NCBI RefSeq assembly: GCF_016909185.1
Contig: NZ_JAFBFH010000021.1
Location: 1-64,000 of the forward strand
Source of the DNA: Siminovitchia thermophila
GTDB lineage: Bacteria; Bacillota; Bacilli; Bacillales; Bacillaceae_C
Direction of reading: 5' to 3'
Length of the DNA stretch: 64,000 nt
The stretch's first letter is position 1. Each line of letters opens with the position of its first letter. Below are positions 51,256-59,478 of the stretch, piece after piece. The notes under the pieces are model-generated. The model had not been told where the DNA came from and did no database searches. It saw only the letters and a program-made list of their open reading frames with translations. The translations under genes and the position numbers were made by a program.

Positions 51256-53199
51256 TTGTCACAAATGAAGTCAGCGGTGTTTACTGCCTTGTTTTTTATA
51301 GGAATTATTGTCCCAGCACTTTTGATGTTTGCGATTGACAGCCTGCATCAAAACTCCTTTGCTAAAGTAACGAAGGAAATCACAGAGCTTGTTCAGGAAG
51401 ACGCCGGGGTTAGTGATCGAGTCAAATCCGTTGTTAATGATTACAAACCAAAAGGATATGTGATTACATTCAAGGATCAGTTTGGACAAGCAGTGAACGG
51501 AATAATGAATTACGGTGATACTGTATATGTAAATTTCAAGTACACCTATAAAAGTGTGTACAAAGACCAAACGATTGAATCCACGAATAAAGCCTTCATT
51601 GCAAAACGGAATGGTGTAAATCCGCCGGGATGGTCTGGTGGTGGAGGAAATAATGGTGGAAACACTGATGGTGGTGAACTAAAAACTTTCACAGCCAAAA
51701 CTACATTATCCGGTAATTCAACGCAAGAGCAAACCTTCATCATACCGAATATGAATCATTTGCTTCGAGTGACTACTAATACAGGATCGGTTCAAGTAGT
51801 GAAAGTGGATGGAAACCGCGTGACCATACGAGCATCTGGTGGTTCCGTGAAGGAACGTGTCCAGACAGGTGGTAGTGTAAAAGCGGATGAAACAAAGATC
51901 GTGACCGACAAGGTGGTTAGTACAAAGTCATCTGAAATTCCAAACAGTATAACCTATAACAAGGATGGATTTGTTGGAACGCTTACTAAAACAGGAGAAA
52001 TGAAAACAAAGCAAACGGGCGGAGAATTAATTCCCGGTGAAACAAAGGTCGTCGGAAATCAAACTTCACCCAATTATTCCGATAGCGAAGGATTTAAAGG
52101 CACATTGGAACGCTATGTGCATAGCGGAACGTACACCCCTCCACAGAATAAGTTTGTGACAGCGCAAACTTCGGCAAACTATTCGGATTCAGAAGGGTAC
52201 AGAGGTACACTGTCGCAGTATGTTCATAGCGGTAGCTATACTCCAAGTGATACAAAATGGGTAACAAATCAAACATCGCAGAACTACAACTCCGAAGGAT
52301 ATAAAGGAGTATTGAATAGATATAAGTACAGAGAGGTTACAGTACCAGGAGAGAAGGTCTATAAACATCAAAAAATTATGATGTATAAGGGTATAACGAA
52401 CACCAATCGCGGTCATACAATGAAAGATGTTATACCAAGTCCGTTTGCCATAGAGTATTACTCGGCAGTATATGATGAATTTAAGGATTTTCTTATGAGT
52501 ATTCACAATGGGGAGTTGTCACGAGAGCATTGTACAGCTGATTTGGGACCTGTAAACCCATGTGAAGATGTGGACGGATATTTTGAAAAGAAAACAAACA
52601 TTCCGATACAGACGAACCTCCATCATGTGTGGGGAGGATATCGGTTAAGCTCTGAGGTATGGAATGATTTGAACAACGGGATAAAGACACTTGGGGATTT
52701 AAGAAACTCTGGAAATTGGATGACTACTTCAGCCATCGATAGAGAAGTTTTAGTAGATACTGGTTCCGGTTTTCCGAGCTTGCTATATTATGATGACGGT
52801 ATGGCAACAGGATTTTTAAAACCAGATTGGCGTACACTTCGAAAATTGGTACAAGTTAGTAGCGGTGGATGGGTAAGTAATACCCACTATATGATTACCG
52901 AAATGGGTTATGTGGGGTACGTGACGAAGCCGCAGACTACAAAGACGGAATATAGGTATCAGGGATACGTAACGAGACCGGAAAAAGATACAAGAGTTTA
53001 CCGTTATCAAGGCACAGTAACAAAACCTGCTGTTGATACTCGCGAATATCGCTACGGGGGAACGGTTACCAAAGGCGGAAGCGACACTCGTACGTTCGAA
53101 TATACACAGGAGTATCAAGGGACGGTGACAAAAAAAGGAGAGGATACTAGAACCTACGAAAACCGCTATCAATATGATCTCATATTCGAGTACCGTTAA
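51256..53199 (+). CDS. TadE-like repeat protein B
   Basis: The 647-residue protein shares the N-terminal membrane helix, the TKEITELVQEDAGVSDRVKS block, the SDSEGFKGTLERYVHSGTYT repeats (three copies) and the C-terminal VTKPAVDTR repeats (about five) with the preceding gene. The middle (residues about 370-550) is different and contains HNGELSREHC and CEDVDGYF. The diverged centres and conserved ends suggest variable binding domains on a common stalk. TTG 51256 follows AAGGAGGG. Confidence 0.6.
   Translation: MSQMKSAVFTALFFIGIIVPALLMFAIDSLHQNSFAKVTKEITELVQEDAGVSDRVKSVVNDYKPKGYVITFKDQFGQAVNGIMNYGDTVYVNFKYTYKSVYKDQTIESTNKAFIAKRNGVNPPGWSGGGGNNGGNTDGGELKTFTAKTTLSGNSTQEQTFIIPNMNHLLRVTTNTGSVQVVKVDGNRVTIRASGGSVKERVQTGGSVKADETKIVTDKVVSTKSSEIPNSITYNKDGFVGTLTKTGEMKTKQTGGELIPGETKVVGNQTSPNYSDSEGFKGTLERYVHSGTYTPPQNKFVTAQTSANYSDSEGYRGTLSQYVHSGSYTPSDTKWVTNQTSQNYNSEGYKGVLNRYKYREVTVPGEKVYKHQKIMMYKGITNTNRGHTMKDVIPSPFAIEYYSAVYDEFKDFLMSIHNGELSREHCTADLGPVNPCEDVDGYFEKKTNIPIQTNLHHVWGGYRLSSEVWNDLNNGIKTLGDLRNSGNWMTTSAIDREVLVDTGSGFPSLLYYDDGMATGFLKPDWRTLRKLVQVSSGGWVSNTHYMITEMGYVGYVTKPQTTKTEYRYQGYVTRPEKDTRVYRYQGTVTKPAVDTREYRYGGTVTKGGSDTRTFEYTQEYQGTVTKKGEDTRTYENRYQYDLIFEYR
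52073..52127 (+). repeat. 55-bp exact repeat, copy 2
   Basis: Identical to 50261-50315; the repeat encodes part of the YSDSEGFKGTLERYVHSG unit. Confidence 0.85.
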
Positions 53200-53240
53200 A
53201 AATCATGTTTGACAGATTTATAGAAAAGGAGTGAGAATGA

Positions 53241-53945
53241 TTGTTCTTCGAATTAATAAACGAAAGTAGGCTGAATGAACATTTAGCCTACTTCAAAAAA
53301 GATAAAAAGGATTTCTTAAAAGTCCGTATCATCTATGGAATTATCCTCACGCTCATTGCTGCAATGATGATTTATATGATGGGGAATCAATTATATTATT
53401 TAGCGTTACCAGTGCTGTTTCTAATTGGTTTTAAGTATCCCTACTACAACATTGTGAAGAACAAGAGTAGGATCGACAATGACAATTCATACCTGTTCCC
53501 GGACTTTCTCGGAAGTTTTATTGGTTTGATACCTTCTTCCGGGAACGTTTATCAGACGCTTGTTGCTACGCTGCCATACACAAAAGAACCATTACGTACG
53601 GGACTTGAGGAATTAATCGCGAAAATTGAGGACGATAACCGACGGGACCATTATATGGATTTTGCGGATTATATCGGTACAAGCGAAGCGTACATGGTCA
53701 TGGATATGATTTATCAGTTTAGTGAATTTGGAATCAAAAAAGAACCGTTGAAAGAGCTGGAACGATTCGTAATGGATCTTGAATCAAATAAGCAAGATGA
53801 AGTCATCACGAAAAAAATGAATGACATGGAATACCTCGGTTTCCTTCCCATCTTCATTTCAATGTATCTGGTCATGGGTTTCCTTGTCGTCATGATTATT
53901 AAATTGTTCGGGCCAGTCATGGGAAGTTTGAATATTGGTGGATAA
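53241..53945 (+). CDS. TadB/C-like platform membrane protein 1
   Basis: The 234-residue protein has two N-terminal membrane helices (about 28-65), a cytoplasmic domain starting FPDFLGSFIGLIPSSGNVYQ, and a C-terminal helix (about 202-222). This is the topology of T2SF/TadB-TadC inner membrane platform proteins. It lies directly before the CpaF ATPase. TTG 53241 lies 11 bases after AAAAGGAG. Confidence 0.65.
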   Translation: MFFELINESRLNEHLAYFKKDKKDFLKVRIIYGIILTLIAAMMIYMMGNQLYYLALPVLFLIGFKYPYYNIVKNKSRIDNDNSYLFPDFLGSFIGLIPSSGNVYQTLVATLPYTKEPLRTGLEELIAKIEDDNRRDHYMDFADYIGTSEAYMVMDMIYQFSEFGIKKEPLKELERFVMDLESNKQDEVITKKMNDMEYLGFLPIFISMYLVMGFLVVMIIKLFGPVMGSLNIGG

Positions 53946-53963
53946 AAAAATAGAAAGGTGTGA

Positions 53964-55136
53964 ATGCGTTTGTATAAAGACAAAGAGTTTATTGAGCAAC
54001 GGGCAAAACAGATTTTAGAGAAAAGTTTCTTGCATGAATATTTACAAGATGAAGGAATCACGGACATCAACTTCGATGGAGTAAAGTTGTCGCTTAAACA
54101 CAATCAAAAAGGGTCCATTAATCTGGACAAACATCCATCTATTGAGGAAGTCCGAAAGCTTATTAAGCAGATCGCAGACCTTCAAAATGACGAATTAACT
54201 GTTGCAAATCCAATCTTAGATACGGATTTTGGATATTTGCGTCTTAACGCTCAACACGAAGCGATCAGCCCTGATGGAATGACATTTTCATTTCGGGTTT
54301 CAAGGCCAAAACTGGCAGTGAAGTCTATTGCGGAATCAGTAATGAGTGAAAATCCAATCATTCAAGAATCGGTGGAACAATTGCTTGCTGTGCTAATCCA
54401 ATCAAAAATAAATATTATCATTAGTGGCGCTACAGGTTCTGGAAAAACAGAATTACAAAAGTTGCTCGTCAAATACATTGATGATAAACAGCAGATTTAT
54501 CTTATTGAAGATACGCGGGATAGTCATATCAAAGCATTGTATCCCAACAAAAATATTAAAAGTGTTCAAGTGTTAATGTCAGATGAAAGGGAAAAGAAAA
54601 TCACTCAACAACTTCTCGTTAAGTCAGGACTTCGTAACTTACCAGATTGGCTTATTGTATCGGAAACCCGTGGTGCGGAAGCTGCGGACATGCTGGATGC
54701 GGCCAAGACCAACCATGCACTGATTACAACACTCCACGCAAAAGGTGCAATGAATATCCCGTCCCGGTATATGTCGATGGTTCGACAAAGCGGCTCCTAT
54801 TCGAATATGAGTGATACACTGATCGCCAATGAATTAATTGAGTTTTTACCAATCGGTGTCCATCTTGATGTTAGGGAAGAGGAAGGCGTTGGGGTTATTC
54901 GGGGTATTAAGGAAATTGTTGAGTTTACTGGATTCCACGATGTACGGGGAGCACAGGGGAATTATCTATATAAGAAAACCAATAAATATAATAGAAAAAC
55001 GAAGGAGTATGAACTCACGGAAGAAACAAGCCCTCTGACAGAAAATTTACTGTCGAGATTAGAGGACGCGAAACTCTATCACTTGATTCCTGAATTATAC
55101 CTACCGAAAAATGAGGAAGGAGTGCTTGCGGTATGA
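53964..55136 (+). CDS. CpaF/TadA-type secretion ATPase
   Basis: The 390-residue protein powers pilus assembly. After an N-terminal domain (DEGITDINFDG, TFSFRVSRPKLAV) come Walker A GATGSGKTELQ (K161), an Asp box LIEDTRDSHI, Walker B DWLIVSETRG and a His box ITTLHAKGAMN, in the order of the TadA/VirB11 family. It overlaps the downstream platform gene by four bases (ATGA). The ATPase plus two T2SF proteins and TadE-like proteins make a Tad-type set. Confidence 0.88.
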   Translation: MRLYKDKEFIEQRAKQILEKSFLHEYLQDEGITDINFDGVKLSLKHNQKGSINLDKHPSIEEVRKLIKQIADLQNDELTVANPILDTDFGYLRLNAQHEAISPDGMTFSFRVSRPKLAVKSIAESVMSENPIIQESVEQLLAVLIQSKINIIISGATGSGKTELQKLLVKYIDDKQQIYLIEDTRDSHIKALYPNKNIKSVQVLMSDEREKKITQQLLVKSGLRNLPDWLIVSETRGAEAADMLDAAKTNHALITTLHAKGAMNIPSRYMSMVRQSGSYSNMSDTLIANELIEFLPIGVHLDVREEEGVGVIRGIKEIVEFTGFHDVRGAQGNYLYKKTNKYNRKTKEYELTEETSPLTENLLSRLEDAKLYHLIPELYLPKNEEGVLAV

Positions 55137-55996
55137 TGTTTACAGGAAACGGAGCTGTGAAGGAAGAAAAGAAAAGGCGCTCCAAAAAACCCAAAAAACA
55201 AAAGAATACAAGATCCCCTGCGGCGGGTCTGGAAAAGGAACCGATTTCGAAACGTCTGAAACAATTCTGGCATAACTTTTATAGCCTGTATTCACCTGTT
55301 GAATTAATTGTGTTGTTTCTTATCTTTTTCGGCGGGAACACGGCGTATATTTACTATCTAACGAAGGAACCGTTTGTCAGCGTGGTATTCGGAACGGTCG
55401 GTCTTGTATTTTTCTTCCTTGTTTTTTCATACAAAGATCGTAAGTTGAAAGCCTATCAGAACAACTTGCGGGATTTATTAAAGTATGTCAACAATATGAG
55501 TTTCCTCCTACATTCAGGCGAGAATGTTATGCGTTCACTTCAAGCGTCCATCGATTCTGTTAATCCTGAAATTGGGAAAGACATAGAGAAGACCGTTGAA
55601 ATTTTGAAGGAAGATACGGTGATTGATACATCACATTTCGAAAAGTATGATTTCCCTTCGCTCAATCAGTTTCATCAGAACCTTGCAGTCAAATATGATC
55701 GCGGGGGCGATGCGAAAGAATTGTTCGATCTGATTCAAAGGCGCATGGTAAGCGAAGTACAAAAAAGAGACAAACTGCTCAAAAAGCGAAAAGGCATGAA
55801 AATGAACATTATGTTCATGGTAGGAATGGTACTTGCGATCGCTGTCATGATGGCGTTTATGCTGCCGAATCTATGGGCTGACTTCCTCACATATAAAGCG
55901 GCGAGTATTTTCATCATTTGTTCGTTCTATGCAATGAATCTGGTCCTAATGCACTTCATGCAGAAGAAAGCGGTCGATATTTCGGTCCGCCTGTAA
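55133..55996 (+). CDS. TadB/C-like platform membrane protein 2 (T2SF)
   Basis: The 287-residue protein has a basic N-terminal 50 residues, paired membrane helices (about 56-98), a cytoplasmic T2SF domain (LRDLLKYVNNMSFLLHSGEN to LIQRRMVSEVQKRDKLLKK) and two C-terminal helices. Together with the protein at 53241 it forms the pair of platform proteins typical of Tad systems. ATG 55133 overlaps the ATPase stop. Confidence 0.75.
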   Translation: MMFTGNGAVKEEKKRRSKKPKKQKNTRSPAAGLEKEPISKRLKQFWHNFYSLYSPVELIVLFLIFFGGNTAYIYYLTKEPFVSVVFGTVGLVFFFLVFSYKDRKLKAYQNNLRDLLKYVNNMSFLLHSGENVMRSLQASIDSVNPEIGKDIEKTVEILKEDTVIDTSHFEKYDFPSLNQFHQNLAVKYDRGGDAKELFDLIQRRMVSEVQKRDKLLKKRKGMKMNIMFMVGMVLAIAVMMAFMLPNLWADFLTYKAASIFIICSFYAMNLVLMHFMQKKAVDISVRL

Positions 55997-56032
55997 GAAA
56001 AAATAAGCGGCTACGCATAAGAAAGGAGAGAA

Positions 56033-56101
56033 ATGGAATCGTCGCAAGTGTTCAAGCCCTGCCAGTAGTCCGGGGATTGCCTGCTGATTGGTTCTGCCAT
56101 A
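56033..56101 (+). pseudogene. 5' fragment in frame with the gene at 56102, broken by a stop
   Basis: ATG 56033 has an excellent AAAGGAGAG site but reads 11 codons to TAG (56066-56068), after which the same frame continues into the gene at 56102. Either the gene was longer and has lost its start, or this is an unrelated short peptide. Confidence 0.35.
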
Positions 56102-56335
56102 TTGCTGTTAAATACTGAAACGATCGAACTACGGGATTTTGTCAATGGAGAGTTGACAATTCAGAATGTCCCTTATGTGGCACAGTTTGAGGGTGAGTCA
56201 AAGGTATTTTTTCTGCCTGCCTTTGTCCTTTACCACTTATCACTAATCACAATGCACATGCAAAGTGAAAGTGTTTATGTAACTGACTATTTCCAAGCGA
56301 AACGGCATCCTCTCAAAACGGCGGGATGTCCATAA
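56102..56335 (+). CDS. Stand-alone copy of the ArpU-like N-terminal domain
   Basis: The 77-residue product (TTG 56102, no good ribosome site) resembles the N-terminal domain of the regulator at 41134: FVNGELTIQNVPYVAQF against FYNGNLKVFNVPYLPSD, and FLPAFVLYHLSLITMHM against FIPYEVLFQLSHIFKYM. The helix-turn-helix half is absent. It could modulate the regulator by mixed assembly, or be a decaying copy, since the well-placed upstream start is separated by an in-frame stop. Confidence 0.45.
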   Translation: MLLNTETIELRDFVNGELTIQNVPYVAQFEGESKVFFLPAFVLYHLSLITMHMQSESVYVTDYFQAKRHPLKTAGCP

Positions 56336-56344
56336 GACGAAAAC

Positions 56345-56385
56345 AGGCTTCCTTGCTAGATGGGGAAGCCTTTCTTCTAAAAGTA
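56345..56385 (+). terminator. Possible terminator
   Basis: AGGCTTCC pairs with GGAAGCCT around a short loop, followed by TTCTTCT. The T-run is imperfect. Confidence 0.55.
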
Positions 56386-56426
56386 AATTTTATCATAGTT
56401 ATTCAAAAGGAAGGGGCAAATGCCAA

Positions 56427-57629
56427 TTGTATATCAGTAGAGGTTATGAGAGCCAAACGAAATTAATGTTCAATCAGATGAATATGGCAAACGAAAGGGC
56501 TTTTGTTCATAAGTCACGAATTTCAACGGGAGATTCTTTCAAAGGAAAAATAGATAATCCTGTTGATGTAATAAAAGCGAGCAGGGCAGAAGCAGTGATG
56601 CGAGGGAACCGGATGGCTCAACGAAATATTCAAGACGCCTTATCGTTTTTGGAAATGAAGGAAAGTGGTTTGTCCAAGATGGACAGCTTAGGTCAAAGGC
56701 TTCGGGAATTGTCGATTCAATATGAAAATGATACCCTGCATTCTAATGACCGAGCTGCTATCCAGAAGGAAGCCATGTCTCTCTTGGAGGAAATGGATTA
56801 TACAAGCAAGAATACTACCTTCAATCAAAAGAATGTATTTGGTGAGGACCCTGTTTACATACAAGCAGGTGATCGTTCTGGGGATACGCTCACCATTGAA
56901 CCTCTCCATTTTAATGAAGCTGCGAATGTGTTGAAGGAAATTGCAAATAATTCATCAGAAGAAACACAGCAATCAGAAACAAACTCTTCCAACTCGATTA
57001 AAGTGACAGAAAAAACGACAACTATAACGGAAGAGCATAACAAAATAGTTGTAAGCGGCGGTTTCGAATACGAGCAAGAAAATTCAACCGAAAAGAATAC
57101 GAGTAAATGGCTTTCAGGAAAACTTGGTGGGCTTCTAGGCGGTGTGTTGGGAATTGTAAGAGAAGCAATCTCGAATGGGGAAAAAAGCGATTGGAAGGAA
57201 AGACTGTCGGGAGGATTTGAAGTCGTCGTTGAGTCATCCAAAACAACCACCGAACACACTGAAACCATTACAGAGTATCCAATCACTGAACAACAACCGA
57301 AGGAAGAGTTGGTCAGTGATAAGGAATCCAAAAATCCAGTTATGGATCGCTTGTTGAGTACAGATTTTATTGATACCTATATTTTGGAACCAATCGCAAA
57401 GGCAAGGTCAGGAGTAGGTATTCAATCCAACCGATTTGAACATCGTTTGAATTCGGTTATAGAAGAGGATGATCAAGCGATGAATCACCTTAATCGCGTT
57501 CGAGATACGGACATAGCAAAAGAAATGATGGAAATGACAAAACAGCAAATGTTGGCTAGTGTAAATGCAAATATGCTAACTCGTGCTATGGATGAGCATC
57601 GCAGTCGTATAATCGGATTAATCTCATAG
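56427..57629 (+). CDS. Flagellin-family protein
   Basis: The 400-residue protein has both conserved flagellin ends. Residues about 1-140 (NRMAQRNIQDALSFLEMKES, LGQRLRELSIQYENDTL, MDYTSKNTTFNQKNVFG) match the N-terminal D0/D1 helices. Residues about 325-400 (VGIQSNRFEHRLNSVIEEDD, RVRDTDIAKEMMEMTKQQML) match the C-terminal helices. The centre (about 165-320) is Thr/Glu/Ser-rich with a Gly-rich hydrophobic patch (LSGKLGGLLGGVLGIV), unlike D2/D3 domains. No other flagellar gene is present. It could join host filaments, form its own fibre or be an adhesin beside the Tad pilus. TTG 56427 follows AAGGAAGGGG. Confidence 0.82.
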   Translation: MYISRGYESQTKLMFNQMNMANERAFVHKSRISTGDSFKGKIDNPVDVIKASRAEAVMRGNRMAQRNIQDALSFLEMKESGLSKMDSLGQRLRELSIQYENDTLHSNDRAAIQKEAMSLLEEMDYTSKNTTFNQKNVFGEDPVYIQAGDRSGDTLTIEPLHFNEAANVLKEIANNSSEETQQSETNSSNSIKVTEKTTTITEEHNKIVVSGGFEYEQENSTEKNTSKWLSGKLGGLLGGVLGIVREAISNGEKSDWKERLSGGFEVVVESSKTTTEHTETITEYPITEQQPKEELVSDKESKNPVMDRLLSTDFIDTYILEPIAKARSGVGIQSNRFEHRLNSVIEEDDQAMNHLNRVRDTDIAKEMMEMTKQQMLASVNANMLTRAMDEHRSRIIGLIS

Positions 57630-57645
57630 CAGATCAGACTTACTT

Positions 57646-57681
57646 AAAGAAGAGGGAACATGGAACCCTCTTCTTTTTTAT
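57646..57681 (+). terminator. Terminator of the flagellin-like gene
   Basis: AAGAAGAGGG pairs with CCCTCTTCTT, followed by a T-run. Confidence 0.88.
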
Positions 57682-57714
57682 TACACGTATTGAGTATAAA
57701 AAGTATATTTATTG

Positions 57715-57743
57715 TTGAAACGAGTAGGTGGATTTGCTACAAT
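57715..57743 (+). promoter_or_regulatory. SigA promoter of the recombination operon
   Basis: TTGAAA (57715-57720), 17 bases, TACAAT (57738-57743). The start would be near 57750, leaving a leader of about 410 bases. Confidence 0.75.
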
Positions 57744-57961
57744 ACATATATAACATTTATCTTTAAGTCACTATTCCAGTGAAAGTCGTTACATTCTTGC
57801 TTTTGCAGGAAAGATTCGACACAAAATCCCCGCCTTTGGATTTCGTTTCAGAAACGTTAGGCAGACGAAGTATCGTCAAAAGATTGCATTTGCATACTAC
57901 AGTTTGATATTCACGCTTACGAAAAGAAAAATACCTCTCTTTTGGAAAAGCGTCAATATAT

Positions 57962-58000
57962 AAAGTCGATTGTTTCCTTCGGGATTCATCGGCTTTTTTG
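57962..58000 (+). terminator. First leader terminator
   Basis: GTCGAT pairs with ATCGGC (one G-T pair), with TCC-TTCG-GGA at the tip, then TTTTTTG. Confidence 0.7.
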
Positions 58001-58044
58001 TGTTCAGAAAATAATTATAGGGGTGTTGCCATGTAGGAAGATGT

Positions 58045-58064
58045 CAACAAAATACGTTTTGTTG
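58045..58064. promoter_or_regulatory. Palindrome CAACAAAATACGTTTTGTTG
   Basis: Eight-base arms are perfectly inverted around TACG. It belongs to the dispersed CAAAACACGTTTTG motif set and lies between the two leader terminators. Confidence 0.5.
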
Positions 58065-58078
58065 CGAATGGTTTTGTG

Positions 58079-58122
58079 TGAAAGTCGAGGATCGCATATT
58101 GCGCTGCATCGGCTTTTTTCTT
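58079..58122 (+). terminator. Second leader terminator
   Basis: AAAGTCGA pairs with TCGGCTTTT, enclosing CGCA/TGCG, followed by a T-rich run. It repeats the ends of the first terminator. Confidence 0.65.
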
Positions 58123-58158
58123 TTTAAAAATAAGTAAAGACAGGGAGATTGATTCAAA

Positions 58159-59478
58159 ATGACTTTCATTATCAAAAGCGAAGCACAGCCAAACGAAAAA
58201 TCGAACATCATTCAAAAATTGGTGGAATTAAGAAAGACGGTAACTTATCTACAAAAAGATGCACGTGGCGCACAATTTCAGTACGTCAGTTCTGCTTCCG
58301 TACTTGGTGCATTACGCGAAAAGATGGATGAACTCGGATTGATGCTGTTTCCGCGTGTAGTAGGTAAAAAGTGCACGGTTACAGTTGATTCAAAAGGCCG
58401 GAACAATATTTTTACCGAACTGGACATTGATTTCACTTGGGTCGATCAAGATTCATGGGATCAAGTTGTCGTTCCTTTCTATGCACAAGGAATTGATTTA
58501 AGTGGAGAAAAGGGTGTTGGAAAAGCTCTAACATATGCAGAAAAATACTTCTTGCTTAAACAATTCAACATTGCGACCGATCAGGACGACCCTGACAGTT
58601 TCCAAAATCGAATTGACCATTCCGTCCCGCGTTATATCAGTAAGGAACAGGTTGCTGAACTTGATGGATTCGCAAAGGAAATCAGTCAGTTACGGAATGT
58701 TCCGTACGACAGCGTACTTGGAACGCTGAATGCGAGAAGTCTTGACAAAGTTCCGGTAGAGCAGTATTTCGGAGTGCGTGACCAGTTGCTCATGATGCTG
58801 CATGGTGCACGACAGGCTAAGCAAGGTCAAACTGCCCCAAATACGCAGCCTGCTAATCAGGGCAATCCCCAGAATCAACAAGGGGCAAACATGCAACCGG
58901 GACAGGAGCAAACAGCACCAGAAGCTAATGTCGTAAAAGGCGCATTCATCGTGCGTAATTATACGATAGATACTAGTCCACAAAAGATTCAGTTTGGAAA
59001 GCTAGAAGTTGTAAGAAAAGATTCGGGTGAACCATTAAGTGTTCTTGTAAAGGATAATGAACAATTGATGAATTCCCTAAACGGAGTGGAGCCTAATACA
59101 GAGTTACAACTTGTAATGAACGTACAAAATGGGTTCTATTTCCTTCAAAGCTATTTAGGGAATGTAAGTGGCAACGTACAGCAAAACCAAACGGCCCAGC
59201 CGGAAACCAATGCTGCACCGCCACAAACGAATGAAAATCCGTTCCATTCTTTCGTGATAAATGGAGTAGAGCGAGGTACTGCATCTGGTAATGTTCCATA
59301 CGTGAAATTGTTTGCAACTCCTTTTGGTAGCCAAGATGAAATCATTATCATCGCAAATGACTCACAAGTGGTCCAAGCAACGGAAGGATTCCAACAAGGA
59401 ATGCAGGTTTCCTTGCAGACACGCCAAGAAAATGGATGGACATACCTTGTTGGTGTAGGTGCTCAACATGCTTCCTAA
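58159..59478 (+). CDS. ERF family single-strand annealing protein
   Basis: The first 165 residues match ERF recombinases: KLVELRKTVTYLQKDARGAQ, VSSASVLGALREKMDELGLM, a beta section, and KGVGKALTYAEKYFLLKQF, the conserved G-x-G...YAxKY motif. These proteins anneal complementary single strands in phage and plasmid recombination. A Gln/Asn/Pro-rich linker (about 218-255) leads to a C-terminal part with two similar beta domains (about 258-330 and 355-435), perhaps for protein or DNA binding. It overlaps the next gene. Confidence 0.8.
   Translation: MTFIIKSEAQPNEKSNIIQKLVELRKTVTYLQKDARGAQFQYVSSASVLGALREKMDELGLMLFPRVVGKKCTVTVDSKGRNNIFTELDIDFTWVDQDSWDQVVVPFYAQGIDLSGEKGVGKALTYAEKYFLLKQFNIATDQDDPDSFQNRIDHSVPRYISKEQVAELDGFAKEISQLRNVPYDSVLGTLNARSLDKVPVEQYFGVRDQLLMMLHGARQAKQGQTAPNTQPANQGNPQNQQGANMQPGQEQTAPEANVVKGAFIVRNYTIDTSPQKIQFGKLEVVRKDSGEPLSVLVKDNEQLMNSLNGVEPNTELQLVMNVQNGFYFLQSYLGNVSGNVQQNQTAQPETNAAPPQTNENPFHSFVINGVERGTASGNVPYVKLFATPFGSQDEIIIIANDSQVVQATEGFQQGMQVSLQTRQENGWTYLVGVGAQHAS

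Larger units (their letters stand above)
57750..58118 (+). ncRNA. Long structured leader with two terminators
   Basis: No gene is supported. TTCTTGC/GCAGGAA (near 57794-57811), CGTTTC/AAACG and GACGA/TCGTC (near 57869-57881) form hairpins. Two terminator-like stems follow at 57962 and 58079, each beginning AAAGTCGA and ending ATCGGCTTTTTT. Between them lies the palindrome at 58045-58064. It looks like a regulated leader but matches no riboswitch class I know. Confidence 0.45.

Noticed and set aside
55918-56118. Frame of 66 codons overlapping the end of the second platform gene
   Set aside because: It is out of frame with the T2SF gene and with the ArpU-like domain copy, and has no ribosome site.
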